NCBI GenBank assembly: GCA_021162285.1
Contig: JAGGYZ010000075.1
Location: forward strand, 1 to 17,262
Length of the DNA: 17,262 bases
DNA from: Candidatus Fermentibacteraceae bacterium
GTDB taxonomy: Bacteria; Fermentibacterota; Fermentibacteria; Fermentibacterales; JCC-6
Reading direction: 5' to 3'
Shown: positions 7,749 to 15,906 of the stretch, piece by piece
Position numbering within the stretch: position 1 is the stretch's first letter
How the letters are laid out: every line of letters begins with the position of its first letter
Notes under the pieces: generated by a model
What the model was told of the DNA's origin: nothing
Database searches by the model: none
The model's input: the letters and a program-made list of their open reading frames with translations, nothing else
Translations under genes and position numbers: made by a program

Positions 7749-8785
7749 CAGTCCCCAGTTTCTGCTTTTCTGCCGGCACTCAATTTCTTTACCAGCTCGA
7801 TGACCTTCGGAAGCCTTGATACAGCAGCAGCAAGCCTCAGAGTCTCCATGTGGGGTCTTGCGGGATTACCGGAAACCGTGACACCCGGAGCCACATCCTT
7901 GGTAACACCTGATTTGGCTGCGATAACTGCACCGTCGTTAATTACGATATGTCCACCAACACCCACCTGGCCGCCGAAGACAACACCATTTCCAACTACT
8001 GTACTTCCGGCGATTCCAGTTTGGGCAGCAATAAAACACCCTCTGCCTATACGTACATTATGGGCTACCTGTATGAGATTGTCCAGCTTTGTGTAATCAC
8101 CGATACTGGTACTTCCTGTAACCGCTCTGTCGATTGTACAGTTTGCACCAATTTCAACATGGTTTCCGATAACGACATTCCCGTTCTGGGGTATTTTCCT
8201 GTGTTTCCCGCCCGGGTCGGGAACAAAACCGAATCCATCACTGCCAGTTACTGTTCCTGAGTGGATTATCACATTGCTTCCCACCACTGTTCCAGCCAGC
8301 AGAGTAACCCCTGGATGAATAACGCTGCTGTCACCTATAATTACTCCAGGACCGAGAACAGATCCGGAACCGATCCTGCATCCATTTCCCACTACACAGT
8401 CTCTGTCTATAACAACCGCTGGACCTATATGAACATCTTCGCCTGTTCTTGACGAAGGATGGATCACTGCCGACGGATGTACTGAATCAAATCCGGATGA
8501 AATATCCGGCTTGAAAAGATAAAGTACTTTTCTGAACCCATCGTAAGCGTTGTCTACCAGAAGAACACACCGGGCAGATGTCTCAACCGGCTTTTCCACA
8601 ATCACGGCCATGGCCTGTGTGGTTCCGAGGTAAACAGAGTACTTTGCACTGCCGTAGTAGCATATGTCTGACGGTCCGGCGTTCTGGATAGCACAGACAC
8701 CCCTTACAACGGAATCAGGGTTGCCACGAAGTATTTTCCCTTCAAGATGGTCAGATATTTCTTTCAGGGATAGTGATTCAGTCAT
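7748..8785 (-). CDS. lpxD: UDP-3-O-acylglucosamine N-acyltransferase LpxD
   Basis: 345 aa, normal length. It adds the second 3-hydroxyacyl chain, on nitrogen, to UDP-3-O-acylglucosamine after LpxC has deacetylated it. Residues 1 to about 100 are the LpxD-specific uridine-binding domain. Residues about 101-310 are hexapeptide repeats (VHIGPAVVI, CRIGSGSVLGPGVIIG). The catalytic His242 is in IQVAHNVRIG (equivalent to His239 of E. coli). A conserved SDGFGF loop is at 182-187. A C-terminal helix (about 315-338) follows. The start overlaps the skp stop by 8 bases (ATGACTGA), and the stop overlaps the lpxC-fabZ start by one base. Confidence 0.97.
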   Translation of the reverse strand: MTESLSLKEISDHLEGKILRGNPDSVVRGVCAIQNAGPSDICYYGSAKYSVYLGTTQAMAVIVEKPVETSARCVLLVDNAYDGFRKVLYLFKPDISSGFDSVHPSAVIHPSSRTGEDVHIGPAVVIDRDCVVGNGCRIGSGSVLGPGVIIGDSSVIHPGVTLLAGTVVGSNVIIHSGTVTGSDGFGFVPDPGGKHRKIPQNGNVVIGNHVEIGANCTIDRAVTGSTSIGDYTKLDNLIQVAHNVRIGRGCFIAAQTGIAGSTVVGNGVVFGGQVGVGGHIVINDGAVIAAKSGVTKDVAPGVTVSGNPARPHMETLRLAAAVSRLPKVIELVKKLSAGRKAETGD

Positions 8786-9275
8786 TACCGCTCATTACCC
8801 GATCTATCACTTGATCGGTAATATCTACAGAGGCCTCTGCATACACTACCTGACCCGCTGAAGCGTCCAGAACCAGCTGTATTCCCTCTTCACTGGCAAT
8901 GTCGATCACCGCCTCGTTTATAGCCGATATAATAGGGTTTACCAGCTCCTCGTTTCGTCTCTCCATTAAACCGTCCGGTCCGAAAACACTGGATAGATAT
9001 GATTCGATCTGAATCTTTTTCTCCTCAAGCAGGGCTTCTTTCTCCTGCCTTCTTTCAGGACTCATCATAAGGGTTCGTGACAGATCCTCCTCAAGAACAT
9101 CAATTTCCTCCTGAAGGGAATCCACATGAAGTTCCCATTGATCCATTTCTGTTTCCAGAAGCTCACGGGCATCTGCAACCTCACCCAGCGACTCAAAAAC
9201 CTGATCAGAGTCAAACACGGCAATGGTCTGGGCTGCAAGCAGAGCCGGAAAAGCAAGAACAACCAGTAATCTCAT
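8778..9275 (-). CDS. skp: Skp/OmpH-family periplasmic chaperone
   Basis: 165 aa from ATG 9275. I reject the GTG two codons upstream because the Shine-Dalgarno GGAG runs into it, whereas it sits 5 bases before the ATG. The signal peptide is MRLLVVLAFPALLAA. The mature protein starts like OmpH family members (TIAVFDSDQVFESLGEVADA), followed by a long heptad-rich helix pair (about 35-115, the tentacle arms) and a returning beta/alpha end (GIQLVLDASAGQVVYAEASVDITDQVI). It would bind unfolded outer-membrane proteins in the periplasm and hand them to BamA, whose gene is directly upstream (2 bases fit between the bamA stop and the Shine-Dalgarno). It is oddly acidic: about 40 Asp/Glu against about 11 Lys/Arg, while E. 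coli Skp is basic. Confidence 0.92.
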   Translation of the reverse strand: MRLLVVLAFPALLAAQTIAVFDSDQVFESLGEVADARELLETEMDQWELHVDSLQEEIDVLEEDLSRTLMMSPERRQEKEALLEEKKIQIESYLSSVFGPDGLMERRNEELVNPIISAINEAVIDIASEEGIQLVLDASAGQVVYAEASVDITDQVIDRVMSGND

Positions 9276-9280
9276 AAACA

Positions 9281-9284
9281 CTCC
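9281..9284 (-). promoter_or_regulatory. Shine-Dalgarno GGAG that decides the skp start
   Basis: GGAG on the minus strand lies 5 bases before ATG 9275 and shares its last base with the competing GTG at 9281, which therefore cannot be the start served by this site. Confidence 0.65.
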
Positions 9285-9286
9285 AA

Positions 9287-11518
9287 TCAGAAAGTTGTAC
9301 CCATCTGGAAATGCGGTTCCCAGCCTGGATCAGGTCCGTCAAAGCCGTACGCATAATCGAGACCCATCACGCCCAGCATGGGAATCTCTATCCTTATACC
9401 AGCGCCTGCTCCACGGTTCAACGATGACAGATCCATATCTGACCAGCTTTCCCATGTGTTGCCTGCATCTGTAAACAATGCAAGTTGAAGTTGATCGATA
9501 ATTCTGAATCGGTATTCGGCACTGAGGATAAGCATGGTCCTCCCACCGACTGTTTCATATCCGTCAACCGCATTGATCTCTCTGCTTCCATAGCCTCTTA
9601 CACCGTAAAACCCTGTTCCACCCAGCTGGAACAGTTCGTAAGCTGGAGGCGTTTCTCCGCCGAAACCGGCAATTGTTCCCATTCTGCCTCTGAGAGTAAA
9701 GAAGAATTTCCACCACAGGGGAACATGCCATGTTGAATCGAAGAGGTACTTCTGGAAACCAATATCTCCCCCAAGAAATCCCCCTGTAAGGTCAAGTGAC
9801 ACCGTGTTTTTTGATCCCTCTCCGGGGAATACTCTTCTGTCCTGGCTGTCCCTTGAAAAGGACAGTCTCACAGAACTGTCCCATCTGGGCCAGTCTGTGT
9901 CATTAAGGCTGTAGTAGTAGTTTTCCGGGTCGCTGGTTATGTCGAAAACATCGACCTTTTCAAGTGTGTACCTGATTGATGCCGAAGTGAAATCCACCCA
10001 GGGAAGAGGCCGGCCAACTATAACAGAACCACCGGTGCGTCTTCTGTCATACTCTGAGTAATTACTGGTGGTGTGATACAGCTCGCCGCCGAGAGTAAGA
10101 GGCGTGTCCCGGAACCACGGCTCTGTAAAACTCAGTTTGATGTTCTGAACAGTTTTCGAGAACTCATAGGTTGCGCCCAGGTTCTGTCCGCGCCCAAAAA
10201 GGTTTGTTTCAGCCACTTCCAGGTATCCGCTGAAGCCGTCGTTCGCGCTGTAGTTTGCTCCAATACCGAATTTACCGGTGGTTTTCTCGTCAACAGACAG
10301 GATCATATCCACATCAGATGATCCGTCAATTGCCCTGAAATCTGGAACAACGTCGTTAAAATAGTTGAGATAGTACACATTTCTCAGCGATCTCATAAGG
10401 TCAGACCTTCTGAAAAGATCACCTGGAACCACTGTAAGCTGCCTGCGGATAACATTGTCGAAAGTACGTGTATTCCCGATAATTTCCACTTCGCGTATGT
10501 GAGCTCTTTCCCCCTCCTGAATGGAGAAATGGATGTTAACAACCGAATCAGCATCGACAGACTGCTCCATCATAGGAGAAACACCAGCGTAAAAATACCC
10601 GCGGTCCTGGTATGCAGAGTAGATTGTTTCAAGGGTCTTATCCAGGTCTTCCATGGAGTACGGATGCCCGTATTCAAGTTCACTGAATGACAGAAGGACA
10701 GAGTCTGAGAGTTCGGTATTCCCGCTTACAGAAACATCACCGAATACCTTGTAAGAACCTTCGTACACAGAAATATCTATGTGAAAGTGATTCTCGTTGT
10801 CTGCAAGAAGGTATCTGTCTGTTCCTGTTACAGTGGCATCGGGATATCCGTGATTGTGGTAGAACTCCGATACTCGATCCAGATCTTCCTGAAACTCTGC
10901 AGGTTTCAGTTTACCGCTTCTCCAGAAACTGTCCTGTTTTGTTTTCATCTCTCCGCGAAGATCGCGGTCTGAAAATGCGGTGTTCCCGGAAAAAGCAATT
11001 TCCCCCACGCGCATATCCGGACCCTCTGTACAGTTAAAGACAAGAATGCGGCGGCCGTCTGAATCCGGCTCTCCCCAGCTGTAGTCAACCTCTGCCAGGT
11101 GTCTGTTGTCGTTTGCATACAAGCTTTTTATCAGATCAAGAGATCTGTCTATGTCGTTGAGAGATACAGTCTGTCCTGGAAAAAGAGCAAGTGTATCAAC
11201 CAGGTCGCTTTCATCAAGACAACCCGGGTTCTGTATTTCCAGGGCTGAAAGAATTGGATTCTCACTTACCATCACAGTGAAATCGGCAGTTCCACCTGCG
11301 GAATCCACAAGAACCTCAATATCTGTGAAATAACCCAGACTGAAAAGCTCCCTTACACCCTGGGGAAGAACCGACGGCTGGAAGGATACTCCCTCTGACA
11401 AACCAAGGGTTCTGATTATCAAAGAATCGGAAACATAGGTATTACCCTGTACTGACACACTGGAGACCGGAATGGCTGATGCCAGTCCAGCCAGTGCAAG
11501 TACAATTATTGTTTTCAT
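9287..11518 (-). CDS. bamA: Outer-membrane protein assembly factor BamA (Omp85 family)
   Basis: 743 aa. Central subunit of the BAM complex, folding beta-barrel proteins into the outer membrane. The signal peptide is MKTIIVLALAGLASA. Five POTRA domains follow, at roughly 18-88, 90-168, 170-255, 258-335 and 337-410; several begin with a family-like strand plus GNT turn (VSVQGNTYVSDS, IAFSGNTAFSDRDL, VSVSGNTELSDS, VEIIGNTRTFDN). The Omp85 barrel fills about 420-743, with the strand TGKFGIGANYSANDGFSGYLE, the substrate-gate loop motif VRGY at 640-643 (VRGF in many homologues) and a terminal Phe (FQMGTTF) as the barrel signature. The start overlaps the clpC stop by 4 bases (ATGA). The skp gene follows directly, the same order as in many diderms. 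No lipoprotein Bam subunit genes are in the window. Confidence 0.96.
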   Translation of the reverse strand: MKTIIVLALAGLASAIPVSSVSVQGNTYVSDSLIIRTLGLSEGVSFQPSVLPQGVRELFSLGYFTDIEVLVDSAGGTADFTVMVSENPILSALEIQNPGCLDESDLVDTLALFPGQTVSLNDIDRSLDLIKSLYANDNRHLAEVDYSWGEPDSDGRRILVFNCTEGPDMRVGEIAFSGNTAFSDRDLRGEMKTKQDSFWRSGKLKPAEFQEDLDRVSEFYHNHGYPDATVTGTDRYLLADNENHFHIDISVYEGSYKVFGDVSVSGNTELSDSVLLSFSELEYGHPYSMEDLDKTLETIYSAYQDRGYFYAGVSPMMEQSVDADSVVNIHFSIQEGERAHIREVEIIGNTRTFDNVIRRQLTVVPGDLFRRSDLMRSLRNVYYLNYFNDVVPDFRAIDGSSDVDMILSVDEKTTGKFGIGANYSANDGFSGYLEVAETNLFGRGQNLGATYEFSKTVQNIKLSFTEPWFRDTPLTLGGELYHTTSNYSEYDRRRTGGSVIVGRPLPWVDFTSASIRYTLEKVDVFDITSDPENYYYSLNDTDWPRWDSSVRLSFSRDSQDRRVFPGEGSKNTVSLDLTGGFLGGDIGFQKYLFDSTWHVPLWWKFFFTLRGRMGTIAGFGGETPPAYELFQLGGTGFYGVRGYGSREINAVDGYETVGGRTMLILSAEYRFRIIDQLQLALFTDAGNTWESWSDMDLSSLNRGAGAGIRIEIPMLGVMGLDYAYGFDGPDPGWEPHFQMGTTF

Positions 11519-13944
11519 ACACTCACCTCCACAGCGGGTCTCTTGACAATTCTTTTTTTCACAAATGTGAATGTAAGACTGTCTCCGCTTCGCCTGGCGC
11601 TGACTTTTCTGCCTCCGGACAGTTCTCCGGAAACAAGTAAATCTGTAAGGGGATCTTCAAGGAGTCTCTGAATGGTTCTCCTCAGGTGTCTTGCGCCGGC
11701 CTCCCGGCTGTATCCACTTTCAGTAAGAAGATCAAGAGCTTCGTTTTCCATCACAAGCTCGATGTCAAGTTCGAGCAGCCTGTCAATAATCTCTTTGAGC
11801 TGCATTTCAACGATAGCTCTGATATCATCAATACTTAGAGAGTTGAAGACTATCACACTGTCAAGACGGTTCATGAACTCCGGAGGGAAAAGAGATTTCG
11901 CGGCACTCAGTATTCCGCTGGCCTCAGAATCAGAATTCTCCCGCAGGAATCCCACGGATCCTCCGCTGCCGGAACTGTGAGGTGAGAGATTTCCCGTCAT
12001 GATAATAATGGTATTGCTGAAATCAATTTTTCTTCCGTAACTGTCAGTCATGATGCCGTAATCCATGACCTGAAGCAGCATGTTGTACACATCAGAGTGA
12101 GCTTTCTCTATCTCATCCAGCAGAACCACTGAGTACGGTCTTCTGCGAACTTTCTCTGTAAGCTGTCCTCCGTCATCGTAACCCACATACCCGGGAGGAG
12201 CACCTACCAGCCTCGAGCCGGAAAAACCTTCTCTGTATTCGGACATGTCAATACGGATAAGAGCATTCTTATCACCAAATACCTGCTCTGCAAGAACCCT
12301 GGCAGTCTCTGTTTTTCCAACTCCCGAGGGGCCCAGGAAGAGGAAACAGCCTGTGGGTCTTGTGTTGCTGCGAAGACCTACTCTTCCCCTTCTGATCGCA
12401 TTTGCAATGAGATTCACTGCAGGTGCCTGGCCGATAATACTTTCAGCCATCCTGTCTTCCAGGTCAGCAAGTCTGGCGGTTTCGCTCTCTCCAACTCTGG
12501 TGATCGGTATACCTGTCATCTCTGCAACAACAGCGGCCACATCATCCTGAGATATTTCCACAGGCGGCAGGCTTTTAATCCAGTCGTTTCTGGAATCCTC
12601 AAGTGTTTTTTCAAGACGGAATATATCACTGGTAAGTCTCGATACCTGACCGAGTTTTCGCTGATCTCCTGCTTCATCAAGCTCCCGACGCATGGCTGAA
12701 AGCTTTTCGTGAAGCTCTATAAGCGATTCAGGCGGACTGGACGCTCTGGCGTGAGCCCGTGCACCGGATTCATCCATCACATCAATGGCCTTGTCCGGCA
12801 GATGTCTTCCGCTGATGTATCTGTTGGCCAGTATTGCACAGCATTTCAGACTTCTGCTGGAAAATACAGCGTTGTGGTGATGCTGATACCTGTCTTTGAG
12901 CCCTTCCAGTATTTCAAGAGTCAGTTCCACAGAAGGAGGATCCACCGGCACCGGCTGGAATCTTCTTTCCAGTGCACCATCCTTTTCAATTCTTCTTCTG
13001 TACTCATCGAGGGTAGTAGCACCGATACACTGGAATTCACCCCTTGCCAGGGCAGGTTTAAGCAGGTTTGCTGCATCGATGGCGCCTTCTGCTCCACCGG
13101 CACCTACAATGGAATGTATCTCATCTATAAACAGTATTACATCGCCGTCTTTCCTTATTTCCTTCAACAGAGCTTTCAGGCGTTCTTCAAACTGCCCTCT
13201 GTACTTTGTACCGGCAAGGATTGAGGCCATATCAAGAGCCATTATTCTCTTTCCGTAGAGTGGAAGGGGAACCCTGCCTGACAGAATCCTCTGAGCAAGC
13301 CCCTCAACGATGGCTGTTTTCCCCACTCCCGGCTCCCCTATAAGAACCGGATTTGATTTCTTCCGCCTGCACAGAACCTGAACAACCCTGTCTATTTCTG
13401 ATGCTCTTCCTATTACCGGATCAAGCTGATCTTCCACCCCGAGAAGTGTAAGGTCGCGGCAGAAGTAGTCAAGAGCTGAAGTTGATTTTTCAGCACCGGA
13501 AGAAAGCCTCTCTCCAATAGCGTTAACAGCCTCAAACAGTTTGTCGTAGCTGACCCCGTACTGCCAGAGAAAGGCAGAAGAACTGCTGTCTATCCGGGAA
13601 AGAGCCAGCAGGAGATGTTCAGTGGAAATTGAAACAGCATTCAGCTTGGACGCCTGTACCTGCGCATCAGCAAGTATAGACTGTGAACGCCGACTCCAGG
13701 AAAGCAGAGTTCCGTCTGCATTGCTTACAATGGGGCCATGACGCAGGTTGGCTCTGATCTGAGAGTACATCTCCCCTATTTTTACATTCATACTTCTTAG
13801 AACCGCAGCGGCTCCTGAGCCGTCAACATTCAGTATTGAATAAAGTATGAACTCGCTTCCAACTTCTTTTCTACCTGCCCGGGCAGCCTCTGTTTTTGCC
13901 TCTGCAAGAGCTCTCCGTGCTCGGTCAGTGTACTGTTCTGGCAA
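11515..13944 (-). CDS. clpC: ClpC-type AAA+ unfoldase (Hsp100, two ATPase domains), TTG start
   Basis: 809 aa. It unfolds proteins with ATP and would feed them to ClpP (not in the window). Residues 1 to about 145 are two Clp_N repeats (YTDRARRALAEAKTEA; SRRSQSILADAQVQA). D1 has Walker A GEPGVGKT (203-210), Walker B ILFIDE (270-275) and a TTLDEYRR sensor region. A short UVR-like coiled segment (about 407-455) separates it from D2, with Walker A GPSGVGKT (538-545), Walker B VVLLDE (606-611) and GAPPGYVGYDDGGQLTE. The tripeptide VGF (664-666) sits where ClpC proteins carry the ClpP-docking loop, so protease partnership rather than ClpB-type disaggregation is likely; the middle segment is also far too short for ClpB. 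The start is TTG with GGGGG 5 bases upstream. It is placed between lolD and bamA, which suggests a role in envelope quality control. Confidence 0.95.
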   Translation of the reverse strand: MPEQYTDRARRALAEAKTEAARAGRKEVGSEFILYSILNVDGSGAAAVLRSMNVKIGEMYSQIRANLRHGPIVSNADGTLLSWSRRSQSILADAQVQASKLNAVSISTEHLLLALSRIDSSSSAFLWQYGVSYDKLFEAVNAIGERLSSGAEKSTSALDYFCRDLTLLGVEDQLDPVIGRASEIDRVVQVLCRRKKSNPVLIGEPGVGKTAIVEGLAQRILSGRVPLPLYGKRIMALDMASILAGTKYRGQFEERLKALLKEIRKDGDVILFIDEIHSIVGAGGAEGAIDAANLLKPALARGEFQCIGATTLDEYRRRIEKDGALERRFQPVPVDPPSVELTLEILEGLKDRYQHHHNAVFSSRSLKCCAILANRYISGRHLPDKAIDVMDESGARAHARASSPPESLIELHEKLSAMRRELDEAGDQRKLGQVSRLTSDIFRLEKTLEDSRNDWIKSLPPVEISQDDVAAVVAEMTGIPITRVGESETARLADLEDRMAESIIGQAPAVNLIANAIRRGRVGLRSNTRPTGCFLFLGPSGVGKTETARVLAEQVFGDKNALIRIDMSEYREGFSGSRLVGAPPGYVGYDDGGQLTEKVRRRPYSVVLLDEIEKAHSDVYNMLLQVMDYGIMTDSYGRKIDFSNTIIIMTGNLSPHSSGSGGSVGFLRENSDSEASGILSAAKSLFPPEFMNRLDSVIVFNSLSIDDIRAIVEMQLKEIIDRLLELDIELVMENEALDLLTESGYSREAGARHLRRTIQRLLEDPLTDLLVSGELSGGRKVSARRSGDSLTFTFVKKRIVKRPAVEVSV

Positions 13945-13949
13945 GAATG

Positions 13950-13954
13950 CCCCC
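13950..13954 (-). promoter_or_regulatory. GGGGG ribosome site of clpC, next to an A7 tract
   Basis: The minus strand reads A7 then G5 (13961 down to 13950), 5 bases before the TTG at 13944. An ATG at 13966 lies in a different frame (offset by one base) and has no Shine-Dalgarno, so TTG is favoured. Confidence 0.6.
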
Positions 13955-14030
13955 TTTTTTTCTCATGGTAAAATCAGACACACTACGGCAGAATATAGCA
14001 TTTCATCTTTCCTGCGAATAGCATGACCAT

Positions 14031-14717
14031 CTATTCTCCTTCGGTCAGAACCCCGGAATTCAGAAAAAGCCTTCGGTGAACTGCTGAGGCAAGGTCAAGG
14101 CTGTGGGTGGCAAGCAGGAATGACCGTTGTCCCTCCTCAGCCAGCTCCATGATAAGCCTTTCAACTTCCCTGCTTGTTTCTGTATCCAGATTTCCGGTAG
14201 GTTCGTCAGCCAGCACTATCTGAGGCTTCATTACAATTGCTCTGGCTACTGCCGCACGCTGCCTTTCTCCCCCGGACACCTGTGACGGGAAATGCGATGC
14301 CCTGTGAAGAATTCCAACCCTTTCCAGCAGTTTCCCTGCGCTGTCTGATGCCTCTTCAGTTCTCACTCCGGCAATAAGACAGGGCATCATCACATTCTCT
14401 TTGAGAGTAAACTCCTCGAGAAGATGGTGAAACTGAAAGACAAAACCGATTTTTCTGTTTCTGAGCGCAGCTCTTCTGCTGCCGCTTAATGCCCATCCAT
14501 CCTCACCACAGATAAAGACTTTTCCAAGGTCGGGTTTTTCAAGAAGCCCCAGCGCATGAAGCAGGGTACTTTTGCCGGAACCACTGGGTCCTGTAACAGC
14601 AACCACTTCCCCTGCCCTGATTTCAATACTGGTTCCTTTAATCACTTTTATAGACGCGTCTGCACTACCGTAAGAACAGTGAATATTTTCTGCAGAAAGA
14701 ACCACATTCCTATTCAT
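14031..14717 (-). CDS. lolD: Lipoprotein-releasing ABC transporter ATP-binding protein LolD
   Basis: 228 aa, standard size. ATPase of the LolCDE complex, which extracts lipoproteins from the inner membrane for delivery to the outer membrane. Walker A GPSGSGKST (43-51), Q-loop Gln95 (FVFQFHHLL), signature VSGGERQR (147-154), Walker B IVLADEP (167-173), D-loop GNLD, switch His205 (ATHS). The sequence FQFHHLLEEFT(L)KENV is characteristic of LolD/MacB-type ATPases. The start lies inside the end of the upstream permease gene (8-base overlap), so the two are translated together. A MacB-type macrolide or peptide exporter is the alternative, but the permease partner and envelope context favour Lol. 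Confidence 0.92.
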   Translation of the reverse strand: MNRNVVLSAENIHCSYGSADASIKVIKGTSIEIRAGEVVAVTGPSGSGKSTLLHALGLLEKPDLGKVFICGEDGWALSGSRRAALRNRKIGFVFQFHHLLEEFTLKENVMMPCLIAGVRTEEASDSAGKLLERVGILHRASHFPSQVSGGERQRAAVARAIVMKPQIVLADEPTGNLDTETSREVERLIMELAEEGQRSFLLATHSLDLASAVHRRLFLNSGVLTEGE

Positions 14718-15906
14718 ACCTGAGAGCCTCCGATGGAGAATGGGACAGGGAAGAAAATGCCGGGAAAGCTGCTACGATCAAACAGACCAGAACTGTTGCC
14801 AGAGACACAACAACAGCTGTAGCAACCGGAAACACACCGGGAAGAACATCAATCCAGTACACCGTACCGTCCAGTCTTATGGGAAAGTATCTGTTTACTG
14901 CAAAAACTGAAATCCAGGAAAATGCAAGCCCTGCCAATGCACCGCTCCCCCCTAGCAGAAACCCCCTGATAACCGATATCCTGAAAACTCCTGCAGGTGA
15001 AAGCCCCATTGCTCTCATTACTCCAATATCGCGTCGGTGTTCCATTGCGATCATGGTCAGAGCACTGGACAGATTCAGAAGGGCAACTACAGTAATAAGA
15101 GCCAGCACTATGGTCATGGCAGTTCTTTCAAGCCCAAGAGCCTTGAAAAGATTTCCGTGAAAGGCCAGGAAGGGGATACAGCTCATGTAAACCGGCCATC
15201 CACCCCCTGTATACTCGCTGTAGAGTGCAGAGTTCAACTGGCTGGAAACTGCCACCGGATCCACACCGCTCTCAACAAATCCCCCAAGACTTGTCAACTC
15301 ACCCTGTGCTCTGAAGATATCTCTCGCTGCAGCAAGGGGCAGCACCACAAGGGAACTGTTGTACTCTTCCAGGCCGAAATCGGCAATACTGTCCACACGA
15401 AGAGATACAATGGTATCAACAAGCACCCGTCCCATGCCGGAAACTTCCACACCGGCTGTTGACGCTATTCTGATCTCATCACCAGGAACCACATCCAGCT
15501 CTCTGGCAAGATCCACACCTATAATCAGCCTGGAGGTGTTATCACCCCTTACAACTGCACCGGATACCGTTCCAGGAGACCCGCTCACCACTGCCGGCTT
15601 TTCCAGCACACCTGTAATTTCAGTAACACCCGGAATATCAGCGGCAATAGACTGAGCAACGCCCAGGTCAAAGTCATCCAGATACCCTCCGCCGGGAGTG
15701 TATATATAAAGAGGCGGGTTCATGGAAGTGAGACCATTCGCAATGGCCTCGGTAAAACCGCCCATAAAAGCCTGAAGAATTACAAGTGAAGCGACACCTA
15801 TAGCAACCCCGGCCACTGAAAGAATGCTGACCATCCTGACTACAGTGGAATTAGCATTACTCCACACATGTCTTCCTGCAACAGCCCATAACAGTTTCTG
15901 TTTCAT
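14710..15906 (-). CDS. lolC: Lipoprotein-releasing ABC transporter permease (LolC/LolE family)
   Basis: 398 aa inner-membrane permease, partner of LolD. Four membrane segments in the family layout: TM1 at about 25-48 (VSILSVAGVAIGVASLVILQAF), a large periplasmic domain (about 50-260), then TM2 (about 265-290), TM3 (about 318-340) and TM4 (about 362-385). The cytoplasmic loop EHRRDIGVMRAMGLSPAGVFRI (one residue run shared by LolC/E and FtsX/MacB proteins) and the ending SPSEALRYE are typical. Only one permease gene is present, so a homodimer or a second permease elsewhere is expected; single-permease Lol systems (LolF) are known in other bacteria. The ATG overlaps the lysS stop by 4 bases. Confidence 0.9.
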   Translation of the reverse strand: MKQKLLWAVAGRHVWSNANSTVVRMVSILSVAGVAIGVASLVILQAFMGGFTEAIANGLTSMNPPLYIYTPGGGYLDDFDLGVAQSIAADIPGVTEITGVLEKPAVVSGSPGTVSGAVVRGDNTSRLIIGVDLARELDVVPGDEIRIASTAGVEVSGMGRVLVDTIVSLRVDSIADFGLEEYNSSLVVLPLAAARDIFRAQGELTSLGGFVESGVDPVAVSSQLNSALYSEYTGGGWPVYMSCIPFLAFHGNLFKALGLERTAMTIVLALITVVALLNLSSALTMIAMEHRRDIGVMRAMGLSPAGVFRISVIRGFLLGGSGALAGLAFSWISVFAVNRYFPIRLDGTVYWIDVLPGVFPVATAVVVSLATVLVCLIVAAFPAFSSLSHSPSEALRYE

